This document shows, piece after piece, positions 17,244-26,045 of a DNA stretch of 64,000 nt. A program made the translations under genes and the position numbers. Within the stretch, counting starts at the first letter, position 1; every line of letters starts with the position of its first letter. The DNA is from Denitrovibrio sp. (GTDB lineage Bacteria > Chrysiogenota > Deferribacteres > Deferribacterales > Geovibrionaceae). The notes beneath the pieces are model-generated. The model worked only from the letters and a program-made list of their open reading frames with translations, was not told where the DNA came from and made no database searches. Where the stretch lies: the NCBI GenBank assembly GCA_002869145.1, contig PKTM01000015.1, positions 62,001 to 126,000 of the forward strand, read 5' to 3'.

Positions 17244-17672
17244 TTAAATCTCAAGTACTTCAGGGCTCTGAGCAGCGTGTGGGTGCTCTGATCCTGTGTA
17301 AATCTTAAGCTTTTTAAGCATAGCTCTGCCCATTTTTGTTTTGGGGAGCATTCTTCTTACAGCCATTCTGATCACTTCTTCCGGTTTCTTTTCGAGCTGC
17401 TCTTTAAGAGTTCTCTCTTTGATACCGCCAAGGTAGCCAGAGTGTCTGTAGTATTTTTTATCTTCCATCTTAGCACCAGTAACAGCAAATTTCTCTGCGT
17501 TTACAACAACTATAAAGTCGCCAGTGTCTATGGATGGTGTGTATGTAGGCTTATGTTTTCCCATAAGTCTTACTGCAACTTCAGAAGCGAGACGGCCGAG
17601 TATTTTGTTATCAGCGTCCACTAAAAACCATTTCTGTTCTATTTCGTCGGGTTTTGCCCAATAGGTCTTCAT
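17244..17672 (-). CDS. rplM: 50S ribosomal protein L13
   Basis: A 142-residue large-subunit protein. It begins KTYWAKP and contains the LGRLASEVA and [17 protein letters not shown]-like segments, then [12 protein letters not shown] near the end. It starts the rplM-rpsI pair behind its own promoter (17704-17732). Length and motifs are normal. Confidence 0.97.
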   Translation of the reverse strand: MKTYWAKPDEIEQKWFLVDADNKILGRLASEVAVRLMGKHKPTYTPSIDTGDFIVVVNAEKFAVTGAKMEDKKYYRHSGYLGGIKERTLKEQLEKKPEEVIRMAVRRMLPKTKMGRAMLKKLKIYTGSEHPHAAQSPEVLEI

Positions 17673-17703
17673 TACATATACCTCTTCTAACTGTGAGCCT
17701 TCT

Positions 17704-17732
17704 CTTTTATTAAAAAAGCACCATTATGTCAA
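17704..17732 (-). promoter_or_regulatory. Candidate sigma-70 promoter of rplM-rpsI
   Basis: On the reverse strand, TTGACA (17727-17732), a 17-base spacer and TAAAAG (17704-17709), about 31 bases before the rplM start. It separates rplM-rpsI from the upstream trmD-rplS transcript. Confidence 0.55.
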
Positions 17733-17798
17733 GCAGTTTTTACTTGAAAAACCGCACTCATGCCTTTTCCAGCGTTATTTTCAGAAAAATAAAGCTGT

Positions 17799-18155
17799 TT
17801 AGAAGCCCTTTCTTCTCTCTTTAATTCTTGCAGCCTTGCCGCGAAGCTCTCTCATGTAGTAGAGTCTAGCCTGACGTACACGTCCCTTTCTTACCAGTTC
17901 GACCTTGTCAATCTTTGGTGAGTAAAATGGGAAAATTCTTTCTACGCCAATGTCTCCAACCATCTTTCTAACTGTAAAAGTGGAGTTAGAGCTGTTATTG
18001 TGAACCTTTATTACGAGGCCTTCGTAGATCTGAACACGTTCTTTGGTGCCTTCTTTAATTCTGAAGTGAACCTTTACTGTGTCACCTGAGCGAAACTCAG
18101 GGATCTCTTTATTTGAAAATGCAGCCTCGACAGATTCGATCAATTTATTCTTCAT
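17799..18155 (-). CDS. rplS: 50S ribosomal protein L19
   Basis: A 118-residue large-subunit protein at the 30S-50S interface. The [15 protein letters not shown] start and the [21 protein letters not shown] segment are typical. It follows trmD by 12 bases and closes the rpsP-rimM-trmD-rplS group in the standard order. Confidence 0.97.
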   Translation of the reverse strand: MKNKLIESVEAAFSNKEIPEFRSGDTVKVHFRIKEGTKERVQIYEGLVIKVHNNSSNSTFTVRKMVGDIGVERIFPFYSPKIDKVELVRKGRVRQARLYYMRELRGKAARIKERRKGF

Positions 18156-18167
18156 CGAAAAGTCCTC

Positions 18168-19445
18168 CTAAAACCTGTATATCCTATCTAATATTATTGC
18201 CACAGCACTTCTAACCGAAAGGTGGTTGAAATCTCCAGCCCCGTTTATCGGTTTAAGCACTCTGTCAGACATTTTAAAAACATCCTCGGTAAAACCCCAT
18301 CCTGTACCAAAAATGATAAGGCAAGGTTTGTCCTCGGATAGTGCGGACATCTCATCGAAGTCGATGTTTGCTCTGCTGTCCCTCGCTGTGGTGGCGATAA
18401 CAACAGGGCGCTCACCCTCTTCTTTTTCAATGTCTGCGATCACGTCAAGCAGTCCCTCCTTCAGGTGTGTACCACCGAAGGCCTGCTTACGGTTAACATT
18501 GTAAGTAGCTCCAAACCCTTCAAGCCAGTGCTTAATAACCCTTGAGGCTATCTCTCTTTGAGCCGCAAGCGGTGTCACCACAAAATATTTTTTTACATTG
18601 TAAGTGGTGCAGCTTCTGGAGATGTCGTGCAGATCCATATTTGTTATGGATGTTGCCACATTCTCCTTCTCTTTGTCTTTCATCGGGTAGTGAAGCAAAG
18701 CGACGTATATTCTCTTTTTTCTGCCCAGTGTGTCAAGGTATTTTTTGTCATCATCGCTGAGTTCTGCTGTTGCCAGCATGTCTTTTCTGTTTTCGAAAGT
18801 CTTTTTGAGAGATTGCTCTCTGCGCCAGCTTTCGATCTGTGCGTGATGTCCACTGAAAAGTATCTCCGGAACCTTTAGTCCTTCGTACTCCGCAGGCCTT
18901 GAATAGTGTGGATGTTCCAGCAGCCCTGACTGGTGCGATTCCTCAAGAGGAGAATTTTCGTCACCCAGAACACCCGGAAGCAGTCTCGCTATGTAATCTA
19001 TCATCACCATTGAGGCAAACTCTCCGCCTGTGAGAACGAAGTCCCCAAGTGATAATTACTCATCCACATCCAGGTCAACAACTCTTTCATCAACACCCTC
19101 GTATCGTCCGCAGACGAATGTGAGACTGTCGTACTCTTTGAGCCGTTCGGCATCCTCTTGGGTAAATCTCTTACCCCGAGGGTCCATAAGTATAACCCTC
19201 GTACCGCCCTGTTTCTGCTTAATATCCTTCACTGCGCGGTGTATGGGCTCGACTTTCATCACTAGCCCCTGTCCGCCGCCGTACTGGTAGTCGTCTGTGG
19301 TTTTGTGCTTATCTGTTGTGTAGTCTCTGATATTAACGGGATTTATTTGGAAAAAACCAGAATCCGCAGCCTTGCTAAGCACACCCAGCGAAAAAGGATC
19401 ACGAAACATGTCAGGAAATATTGTAAGGATATTATATTTCTTCAC
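18168..19445 (-). pseudogene. trmD: tRNA (guanine-37-N1) methyltransferase fused to a second SPOUT methyltransferase, with an in-frame stop
   Basis: TrmD methylates G37 of tRNA and is essential in most bacteria. Codons 1-129 give MKKYNILTIFPDMF, GGGQGLVMK and CGRYEGVDERVVDL. Codon 130 is TAA (19056-19058), where relatives have Glu. The frame continues directly with LSLGDFVLTGGE, LLPGVLGDE and SGLLEHPHYSRP, all core TrmD. From about residue 245 a second domain (KKRIYVALLHYP to the end) matches the standalone SPOUT-type RNA methyltransferase family often encoded between trmD and rplS; here it is fused. A DLDVDE where DLVVDE is usual suggests another substitution nearby. GTG 19445 with AAGGAG upstream is the likely start. 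It overlaps rimM by 14 bases. Confidence 0.88.
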
Positions 19446-19944
19446 TGACCAGTCCGCTCCTTTCAACAACCAGTTTCTTTTCTTTCACATTTATCTCTAA
19501 AACATGGTCTGTATTATTGGAGATAAGGTAGTATCCGTTTTCGGATTTAATGCGGAAGACCTCTGCAGGACCGTTATCCATGTAGTCAACCAGCGTACCA
19601 ACCTCAGCTCCGTTACTGTCTAACACCAAACTCCCTACAAACTCGTGCCAGTATATTTCGTCTTCGTCAAGCACGGGGAGTATCTCTTCGGGGACAACAA
19701 CGTCCATCCCCTTATATTTAAGTGCTTCATCTATATCATAAACACCTTTCAGCTCTACTAGGATATTACCCTTATAGTCTGACATGTTTTCAACAGCGAA
19801 AGAGGCTTTAACATCTCCGCCTTTTGAAAGCATCATATATTCGATCTCTTCAAAGATCTCCGGACTATCTGTAAGCACCTGCATAACAAGCGCCCCTCCA
19901 AGTCCGTGTGTATTTATAAGTTTTCCTACTTTAACTAATTTCAT
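19432..19944 (-). CDS. rimM: Ribosome maturation factor RimM
   Basis: An about 170-residue 16S processing factor that binds S19 and helps 30S assembly. It starts KLVKVGKLINTHGLGG, the family N-terminus, with a C-terminal PRC-barrel part around ISNNTDHVLEIN. ATG 19944 is the natural start; an in-frame TTG lies at 19956. It precedes trmD with a 14-base overlap, as in the standard operon. Confidence 0.92.
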   Translation of the reverse strand: MKLVKVGKLINTHGLGGALVMQVLTDSPEIFEEIEYMMLSKGGDVKASFAVENMSDYKGNILVELKGVYDIDEALKYKGMDVVVPEEILPVLDEDEIYWHEFVGSLVLDSNGAEVGTLVDYMDNGPAEVFRIKSENGYYLISNNTDHVLEINVKEKKLVVERSGLVSEEI

Positions 19945-20043
19945 GAACCAAGCCAAAAAAGGCGCAAAAAAACATGCTCCTTTTGTTTATCATATTCAAT
20001 CTTCTCCAGCTTCAACCTGGCTTACACCAGATATTAAAAAGTA

Positions 20044-20274
20044 TTACTCGAGAATTTCGAGAACCACTTTTTTTCCGCTTTTAACACCTGAGGCATTCAG
20101 AATTGTTCTGATAGACTTAGCTGTGCGGCCCTGTTTGCCAATAACTTTACCGAGGTCTGACTGATCAACCCTCAGTTCGAGGATAGAAGCCTTTTCACCT
20201 TCGACCTCTTTCAGACTAACAGCATCCTGGTTATCTACAAGTGATCTCACTATGAATTCAACAAGCTCTTTCAT
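20044..20274 (-). CDS. khpA: KH-domain RNA-binding protein (KhpA/YlqC type)
   Basis: A 76-residue protein made of one KH domain with the GKQGRTAKSIRTIL variant of the GxxG loop. KhpA proteins bind RNA and, with KhpB, affect cell elongation and division in Gram-positive bacteria; the role in this group is not known. It lies between rpsP and rimM, the usual place. Confidence 0.9.
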   Translation of the reverse strand: MKELVEFIVRSLVDNQDAVSLKEVEGEKASILELRVDQSDLGKVIGKQGRTAKSIRTILNASGVKSGKKVVLEILE

Positions 20275-20394
20275 GGTCCACCTCTATAATTAGAGAATTA
20301 GCCTTATTATTACTGAAAAACGTCATTGCAGAAACTTTTCAGTAAACTTTTTCATCGAGATGCAATTAAATTACCCGCAATTGAGTAATCTAAA

Positions 20395-20658
20395 CTATCT
20401 GCTCTCGTGATATTTTTTCATAACTCCGTTTTTGGAGAGTATATTCTTTACTGTGTCAGTCGGCTGTGCGCCTTTCTGGAGCCAGTTGAGAGCTTTGTCT
20501 TCATCCACTCTGATCTCTGCAACCTCTGGCATAGGGTTGTAGTATCCGAGTATTTCGATAAAGTTACCGTTACGTCTCTCTCTGCTGTCACAAACAACAA
20601 TTCTGTAAAAAGGTCTTTTTTTACGACCAAGTCTCATAAGTCTTATTTTGGTAGCCAC
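20395..20658 (-). CDS. rpsP: 30S ribosomal protein S16
   Basis: An 87-residue small-subunit protein. It begins [20 protein letters not shown] and contains [11 protein letters not shown], the classic S16 motifs. It sits between ffh and khpA; the spacer to ffh holds two hairpins. Confidence 0.97.
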   Translation of the reverse strand: MATKIRLMRLGRKKRPFYRIVVCDSRERRNGNFIEILGYYNPMPEVAEIRVDEDKALNWLQKGAQPTDTVKNILSKNGVMKKYHESR

Positions 20659-20698
20659 GTGATATTACCTCACTAAATTTTATTTTATACATTCTTTT

Positions 20699-20749
20699 CA
20701 GAAGCTTTCGCTTCTGCTTATTTTGTCAGCCAGCCGGAGATAATCTCCG
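20699..20749 (-). other. Two hairpins in the ffh-rpsP spacer
   Basis: On the reverse strand, CGGAGA-TTA-TCTCCG (20735-20749) then CAGAAGC-GAAA-GCTTCTG (20699-20716, a GNRA-type tetraloop). Neither has a clear T-run, so they look like mRNA stabilisers or processing sites that could set different levels of Ffh and S16, not strict terminators. Confidence 0.5.
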
Positions 20750-20760
20750 CCCTGCCCAGC

Positions 20761-22113
20761 TTATCTCATTTTGAGAAAATCTTTCATCATAGCCGGGTTA
20801 AGCTTGTTTGATCCTCCGAGCTTCTTTGTCATCTGCTTCATCATCTTATTCATCTGATTAAGCTGATTCACAAGCCTGTTTACATCAGCGACATGTGTTC
20901 CGCTCCCTCTAGCTATCCGTTTCTTACGGCTTGAGTTGAGGATCTTTGCATTTTTACGTTCTTTCTTTGTCATAGAGAAGATGATGGCCTCAACTCTTTT
21001 GAGCTGTTTGTCATCCACTTCACCCATGTTTGTATTGCCGAGTCCGGGGATCAGCCTGAGTATGCTGTCCATAGATCCCATCTTTTTGATCATGCGGAAC
21101 TGCTTAAGCATGTCCTCAAAATCAAGACCATGCTTGGCCATTTTAGCGGCCAGCTCTTCGGCATCGCCTTCTTCGATAGAGTCCTGAGCACGCTCAACAA
21201 GCGTAACTATGTCCCCCATACCAAGGATACGTGAAGCCATACGGTCTGGGTAAAACTGTTCAAACTCTGTGAGCTTTTCACCTGTACCGATAAATTTCAG
21301 AGGCTTGCCTGTCACTTCTTTGATAGAGAGCGCAGCACCGCCTCGTGCATCGCCGTCCATCTTTGTCAGTATGATACCAGTGGCATCAAGCTGTTCGTTG
21401 AATGTCTTAGCAACATTCACAGCATCCTGACCTGTCATGGCATCAGCCACAAAAAGAACCTCATCAGGGCTCACAGCTTCTTTTGTACGGACAATCTCGC
21501 CCATCAACTCTTCGTCAATGTGCAAACGACCGGCCGTGTCGATAATAACTATATCTTTGGCAGTTTTCTTAGCCTGTGAAAGCGCATCTTTTGCGATCTT
21601 CACCGCATCTTTGCTCTCTCTGTCTGAATAAACATCACAGCTAAGCTGTCTGCCCAGTGTCTCTAGCTGGTCAATAGCCGCGGGACTGTAGATGTCACCT
21701 GCCACCAAGAGCACCGATTTGCTTTGCTTCATAAAAAAGTTCGCCAGCTTTCCGGCTGTTGTTGTCTTACCGGAACCCTGTAGACCCGCCATCATAATAA
21801 CTGTGGGAGGGTTTGAATTGAGCTTGATCCTTGCTTCTTTATAATCTTTTCCGCCGAGGATATCTACCAGCTCATCATTCACAATCTTTATGAAAACCTG
21901 ATCGGGTGTGAGGCTCTTCTTAACCTCTTCCCCAAGCGCCTTTTCAAGAACATTGCCTATGAAGGTTTTTACTACTTTAAAATTAACGTCAGCCTCGAGC
22001 AGAGCCATACGGACCTGTTTCAAGGCTTCGTTTATATTCTCGTCATCAATTCTTACCTGCTTTTTCAGCTTAGAAAAAACAGCATTTAGCTTATCATTTA
22101 ACGTCGCAAACAT
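20761..22113 (-). CDS. ffh: Signal recognition particle protein
   Basis: The GTPase and 4.5S RNA-binding protein of the signal recognition particle; delivers membrane proteins co-translationally. N and G domains hold GLQGSGKTTTAGKLA near residue 107, DTAGRLHIDEELM and TKMDGDARGGAALS. The methionine-rich M domain at the C-terminus includes SRKKRIARGSGT for RNA binding and a run of Met residues. At 450 residues it is normal. It heads the ribosomal group with rpsP downstream. Confidence 0.96.
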   Translation of the reverse strand: MFATLNDKLNAVFSKLKKQVRIDDENINEALKQVRMALLEADVNFKVVKTFIGNVLEKALGEEVKKSLTPDQVFIKIVNDELVDILGGKDYKEARIKLNSNPPTVIMMAGLQGSGKTTTAGKLANFFMKQSKSVLLVAGDIYSPAAIDQLETLGRQLSCDVYSDRESKDAVKIAKDALSQAKKTAKDIVIIDTAGRLHIDEELMGEIVRTKEAVSPDEVLFVADAMTGQDAVNVAKTFNEQLDATGIILTKMDGDARGGAALSIKEVTGKPLKFIGTGEKLTEFEQFYPDRMASRILGMGDIVTLVERAQDSIEEGDAEELAAKMAKHGLDFEDMLKQFRMIKKMGSMDSILRLIPGLGNTNMGEVDDKQLKRVEAIIFSMTKKERKNAKILNSSRKKRIARGSGTHVADVNRLVNQLNQMNKMMKQMTKKLGGSNKLNPAMMKDFLKMR

Positions 22114-22223
22114 ATTTTAAACGCACCTCTATCAACGTATAAGGGTGAACTAAAGTTTATAGGTGAAAGCAGAGGCTATGTCAATGAATTTATTTAAGAT
22201 TATCTGTGTGTACAAAAAACTCG

Positions 22224-22280
22224 TTATCCTGAAAATCTGCCCATGAACTGAGCCCGTTTAAGCCTGTTACAAAGTGTTTC
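22224..22280. repeat. Direct repeat B, copy 1 (57 bases)
   Basis: A 57-base copy of 22428-22484 with one mismatch. On the reverse strand it still spells the last 18 codons and the stop of the YihY-cNMP gene, and the single difference is synonymous (CGG for CGA). It lies 147 bases beyond the real gene end, in the gap before ffh. Confidence 0.92.
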
Positions 22281-22427
22281 TGATTATACAGGCAAAAAAC
22301 TTCCATCCTAGAGTTTTTTGCAAGCCGCTCAGCCGAACAAGTACAGGCTTCGCTTACACTACGCTGAAACCTCAGGAACAAGTACCTTCGGTTCGCTCCG
22401 TGAGGCACCTCCTGTGCCTTATGAATA
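22281..22427. other. Structured insert between direct repeats B
   Basis: This 147-base stretch fills most of the gap between ffh and the YihY gene. It has a 10-base stem GCAAAAAACT/AGTTTTTTGC (22292-22321), a compact hairpin AGGCAC-CTCCT-GTGCCT near its right end, and a twice-repeated ten-base word around GAACAAGTAC. No coding signal is convincing: a 103-codon frame across it exists only because the flanking repeat is read twice. The remaining bases 22114-22223 show nothing I can name. Confidence 0.5.
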
Positions 22428-22484
22428 TTATCCTGAAAATCTGCCCATGAACTGAGCTCGTTTAAGCCTGTTACAAAGTGTTTC
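22428..22484. repeat. Direct repeat B, copy 2 = 3' end of the YihY-cNMP gene
   Basis: The original gene end (18 codons plus stop). The spacing to copy 1 is 204 bases, so repeat plus insert form one unit that looks tandemly duplicated or inserted with target duplication. Confidence 0.92.
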
Positions 22485-23711
22485 CATGGTGCGGCGTGCA
22501 AAGTCTTTGTTGTCCCGCACTATCTCGTTGAAAATTCTAGGAGGCATAACCACAAGCTCGCTGTCTACTGCGGCTTTTACATCTGCACTGCGCGGTTCGT
22601 CAGTAATGTGAGCCATCTCGCCGAAAATCTCCCCTTCAGTAATAGTCCCTATCACTTTGTCTTTGACAATAGCATTAAGACGGCCACTCAGCACATAGTA
22701 CACATTTACCGATTCATCACCCATGTTGAACAGAGTCTCCTCGGCAGGGATTGTCATCGTGAATTTTTCAAGCACTTTCTTATTGATGACCATAAATTTG
22801 TGATCAGGCCTTTCATCGCTGAAAAGCTGGTTCAAAATCAGATAATCAGCTCTGTATGTAACAAACACATACTGCGCACAGAATAAAAACAGCAGAAATA
22901 CAAAATAAGACCAGATAAGAATGATAAAAACACTTCCAAGAACACCATATGCAGTGTTAGTGGATACCTGGATAACAAATGAATATGCCGCTGATTTGAC
23001 CAAAACAAACATAATAACAAATAGCAGAGCACCTTTGAGTGCGCTTTTACTATCTGGCCTTCTTACTGGAAGATATCTATAAGTGAAAAAAACAAGAAGA
23101 AACGCTATTAGCCCCGGAACAATGTAAAGCAATAAGTTTAATATGGGCGCAATATAATATATGCTTATGCCGCTTACCTGAAGGTATTTGAGCAAAATAA
23201 ACTTTGTTGATGTCAATGCACTGACCACTACCACAAAAATTATGAGAATCGGGATAATGCCTATTGAAATGAAGTTTTCTTTTATAAAATTGCGTTTCTT
23301 CTCCGCTGGAAAAATAACAGCAAAAGCCCTCTGGATAGAAGCAAGCATTAACCTGCTGGTGAACAAAAGGTTGAGGAGGCCAAAAGCCCCTATTGCACTT
23401 CCTGCCTTCTTTGATATCTGAAATTTTTCAAACAGTTCAGGGGTTAATTTTTCATTAAATATGGCTAAAACTATAAACAGGTCTTTTGAAAAACTGGGGT
23501 AGCTTTTTAGGAAAGTTTCGAAAATAAACATCAGAAGAAGAAAGAGCGGAACGAGACTTACCAGTAAATAAAATGCTCCGGCAGCAGCGTGGTTACGCAG
23601 CTCGTTTTTGGTAAAGAACGAATATGTAATGTTTAGTTTATGATAAAAATCCAGAACATACTTATCTTTGTCTTTAAGACTGCCTGTAAGTTTATTTATA
23701 AACACACTCAA
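22428..23711 (-). CDS. YihY/BrkB-type membrane protein with C-terminal cyclic-nucleotide-binding domain
   Basis: Residues about 35-290 contain six hydrophobic segments of the YihY/virulence factor BrkB family, including the AAAGAFYLLVSLVPL start and TAYGVLGSVFIILIWSYF. Residues about 310-420 form a cyclic-nucleotide-binding (CRP-like) domain, with the phosphate-binding cassette GEIFGEMAHITDEPRSADV. The family was once misassigned as RNase BN; its transport function is unknown. The fusion suggests nucleotide control of the membrane part, but binding is not shown. The start overlaps the VanY-like gene stop by 4 bases. The last 18 codons are repeated downstream. Confidence 0.82.
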   Translation of the reverse strand: MSVFINKLTGSLKDKDKYVLDFYHKLNITYSFFTKNELRNHAAAGAFYLLVSLVPLFLLLMFIFETFLKSYPSFSKDLFIVLAIFNEKLTPELFEKFQISKKAGSAIGAFGLLNLLFTSRLMLASIQRAFAVIFPAEKKRNFIKENFISIGIIPILIIFVVVVSALTSTKFILLKYLQVSGISIYYIAPILNLLLYIVPGLIAFLLVFFTYRYLPVRRPDSKSALKGALLFVIMFVLVKSAAYSFVIQVSTNTAYGVLGSVFIILIWSYFVFLLFLFCAQYVFVTYRADYLILNQLFSDERPDHKFMVINKKVLEKFTMTIPAEETLFNMGDESVNVYYVLSGRLNAIVKDKVIGTITEGEIFGEMAHITDEPRSADVKAAVDSELVVMPPRIFNEIVRDNKDFARRTMETLCNRLKRAQFMGRFSG

Positions 23712-24574
23712 ACGACCTTGACGTGCCAGGGCTCAAATCGCACTCCGTAAGGATTCTTCTTGTCATATCTGATGCGCATATAACCTTTGCTCATCAGCTT
23801 AGAATATTCATCAGTGGTTGCGAACTTATCAGTGAAGTTGTCGTAACCCCAGCCTTTAATGCCAACGTCAAAATCTCCTATGCCGTGATAAGAATAACCA
23901 ACATGTGCTATAGATCTGGAAGCCATAGAGAGATTCCCTTTTGTCTCTACCACTTTGCTCAAAAAGAGGTGAAGCTGCTTAACAACACTGCGCACGCCTG
24001 ACGTTAGTGTAAGAGACTTCATCTCTGTAGTTATGTTCCTGTATATAGAGAGTGAACTGCTTTTGTAAACATAGTGCCCGCTTCCGGGTATCTTTTCAAG
24101 CTTGCTTTGGTCGACATTATCAGTAAGACTATCGAAAATACGTTCACCGAAGAAACCATACACCGAAGCATCTCTGGCAAATAACATATCCAGGTAGTTC
24201 AGCTCCTGTTTCGTGAATGGAGTCAGAGCGCTGACGTTATTCATGTACTTGAGTGCTTCATCGAAATTTACAATATTGAAATTGCCGAAGCCAATATAGC
24301 GCATAAGAGCGTATGTCTTTTTTTGACATGATCTGATAAGGGCAAACTCAGCGGAATCTGCTATCAAGTCGTCACTGAATGCGTGATTGAAATTTCTTAT
24401 CTTTTCGAAATATTCTCTGGAAGAGAAAACGTTCTCAGAAGGACCTGACTCAAAACTGCGGATAGGAACAGGTTTATTCAGGCCGTACCCGGAGAATGCG
24501 CTCAGTGTGGAAGGTGAGGCAGTTATTAAAGCAGCAGAAAATGATAACTTTAAAAAATCTCTTCTAGTGGTCAT
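23708..24574 (-). CDS. Tat-exported VanY-like (M15) D-alanyl-D-alanine carboxypeptidase
   Basis: A 288-residue protein with a twin-arginine signal (TRRDFLK followed by a hydrophobic stretch and a likely cut near residue 25). The C-terminal part carries the M15 zinc motif as SYHGIGDFDVG (SxHxxGxxxD type) and FEPWHVKV, the WH end of the site. Such enzymes trim peptidoglycan stem peptides in the periplasm. The Tat route is unusual among peptidoglycan peptidases and suggests folding before export. It overlaps the YihY gene by 4 bases, pointing to joint expression. Confidence 0.78.
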   Translation of the reverse strand: MTTRRDFLKLSFSAALITASPSTLSAFSGYGLNKPVPIRSFESGPSENVFSSREYFEKIRNFNHAFSDDLIADSAEFALIRSCQKKTYALMRYIGFGNFNIVNFDEALKYMNNVSALTPFTKQELNYLDMLFARDASVYGFFGERIFDSLTDNVDQSKLEKIPGSGHYVYKSSSLSIYRNITTEMKSLTLTSGVRSVVKQLHLFLSKVVETKGNLSMASRSIAHVGYSYHGIGDFDVGIKGWGYDNFTDKFATTDEYSKLMSKGYMRIRYDKKNPYGVRFEPWHVKVV

Positions 24575-24738
24575 AAGTCATGTACCTGTTCATACAATCG
24601 TTCTGATATTATATTACTAAATTGAAAATATTATTGAAAGCGAAATATGCATATACACAGCTATATAGCGAGCTATGATAAAATTTTTTAATCTCACTGC
24701 TTTGCGAATTCCAGATTTTTGCGAGCAATGTTATATAA

Positions 24739-24764
24739 AAAAAAGGGGCTAAATGCCCCTTTTA
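24739..24764. terminator. Intrinsic terminator of the tyrS-DUF1015 transcript
   Basis: A stem AAAAGGGGC / GCCCCTTTT with loop TAAAT; on the reverse strand it ends in a run of eight T. It lies 4 bases after the DUF1015 stop. Confidence 0.85.
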
Positions 24765-24768
24765 ATAC

Positions 24769-26028
24769 TTATAGTTGGTTGATTACTAATCCGGTCTGAA
24801 GCTTTGGATAAAAATAAGTAGATTTCTGAGGCATAACAAGCCCGCTCTCAGAAATTTCTCTAACTATATCAATATCCACGCCCTTCAGTATAAAAGCTAT
24901 AGCCTTCTTATCCGATGTAAGATGCTCTATCTTTTCCATGGTCTGAACAAAATAAACGCCTTCTTTTCGAAGTATCTGTTCTTCTGTCATACCCAGAACA
25001 TCTATCATAACAGCCTTTTGCAGAAGGTATGTATCTATCTTTCTGTAAACAGGGTGAAGGTTTTCTATTGTCTCGTCGTTTGCTTTCAGACCATAAAACT
25101 TCCCGTCAAAATATGCGGCCAACGTTCTGCCAGTTGCAGGATCGTTCACATATTCCAGGGCAGCCTCTTCGTCAGCAAGGGTTTCCAAATCAAAGTTTTT
25201 GCCAACTTTATCAAGAAACCCGTCAATGCTGAAGCTAGAGTCAACCTCGCAAACTCTGTGTGTAGGGAATATTTTGAGCCCTTCATCATAAAAGTTTACA
25301 AACATCATCATGACATAGTCGTAAGGCTTCTCTTCACCGGGTACATCACCTTTCTGCTCTCGCATATAGTCGCGGAAATTTAGTGCTGTCTCGTATCTGT
25401 GGTGTCCGTCGGCTATATAAATAGCCTTACCTTTCATAAAATCCTCTATAAAAGAGACCGGTTCATCACCACTCACAGCCCATATTGTATTTTTAACCCC
25501 TTCATCGTCCACAGCGGAGGATGATGGCATATTCTTTTTAGCATCAGTAAAAACTGAGTTCAGCATGTTTTCCTGATCCAGGTACAGTCCGAATATCTGG
25601 CTGAAGTTAGTTTTGCACTCTTTCATCAGCTCGAATCTGTCTTTTTTAGGGCCGGAAAGAGTCTTTTCGTGCGGGTACACAGAACCTTTGCCAAGCTCTT
25701 CCAGCTTCAGAAGGCCCACAAACCCTGTTCTCACATACTCTTTTCCGCCAAACTCGTATATCTGTTCATATACATAAAAACCGGGTTTCTTGTCTTTCAT
25801 AAGGATTTCTTTATCCAGCAATTCCTTATAGATCTTTGCCGCACCTGCATATTTTGTCTCAACATCGCCGTCCGGCAGATCCATAGTCACGACATTATGC
25901 GGGCATTTAGCTTTAAGCTTCTCTTTCATCTCAGGTGAGATTACGTCATATGGAGGAGCTATCACATTTTTGAGGAGAACTTCCTCAAGATTGTATCTGA
26001 CTCCTGTTAAAGGTCTTACTATAGACAC
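24769..26028 (-). CDS. DUF1015 family protein
   Basis: A 419-residue protein of the conserved DUF1015 family. The characteristic IADGHHRYETAL lies near residue 213, and the N-terminal APPYDVIS segment is typical. The family function is not established from what I can see. No membrane segment or signal peptide. It is 17 bases downstream of tyrS and ends at a clear terminator, so it is probably co-transcribed with tyrS. Confidence 0.85.
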   Translation of the reverse strand: MSIVRPLTGVRYNLEEVLLKNVIAPPYDVISPEMKEKLKAKCPHNVVTMDLPDGDVETKYAGAAKIYKELLDKEILMKDKKPGFYVYEQIYEFGGKEYVRTGFVGLLKLEELGKGSVYPHEKTLSGPKKDRFELMKECKTNFSQIFGLYLDQENMLNSVFTDAKKNMPSSSAVDDEGVKNTIWAVSGDEPVSFIEDFMKGKAIYIADGHHRYETALNFRDYMREQKGDVPGEEKPYDYVMMMFVNFYDEGLKIFPTHRVCEVDSSFSIDGFLDKVGKNFDLETLADEEAALEYVNDPATGRTLAAYFDGKFYGLKANDETIENLHPVYRKIDTYLLQKAVMIDVLGMTEEQILRKEGVYFVQTMEKIEHLTSDKKAIAFILKGVDIDIVREISESGLVMPQKSTYFYPKLQTGLVINQL

Positions 26029-26045
26029 TCTTTCCTCCGAATTTT

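Noticed and set aside
22190-22501. A 103-codon reverse-strand frame
   Set aside because: It reads the 57-base direct repeat twice in the wrong frame of the YihY gene and has no family similarity.
24575-24738. A regulatory RNA in the gap before the VanY-like gene
   Set aside because: The A+T-rich gap holds only weak, short inverted repeats and no conserved motif I can name.
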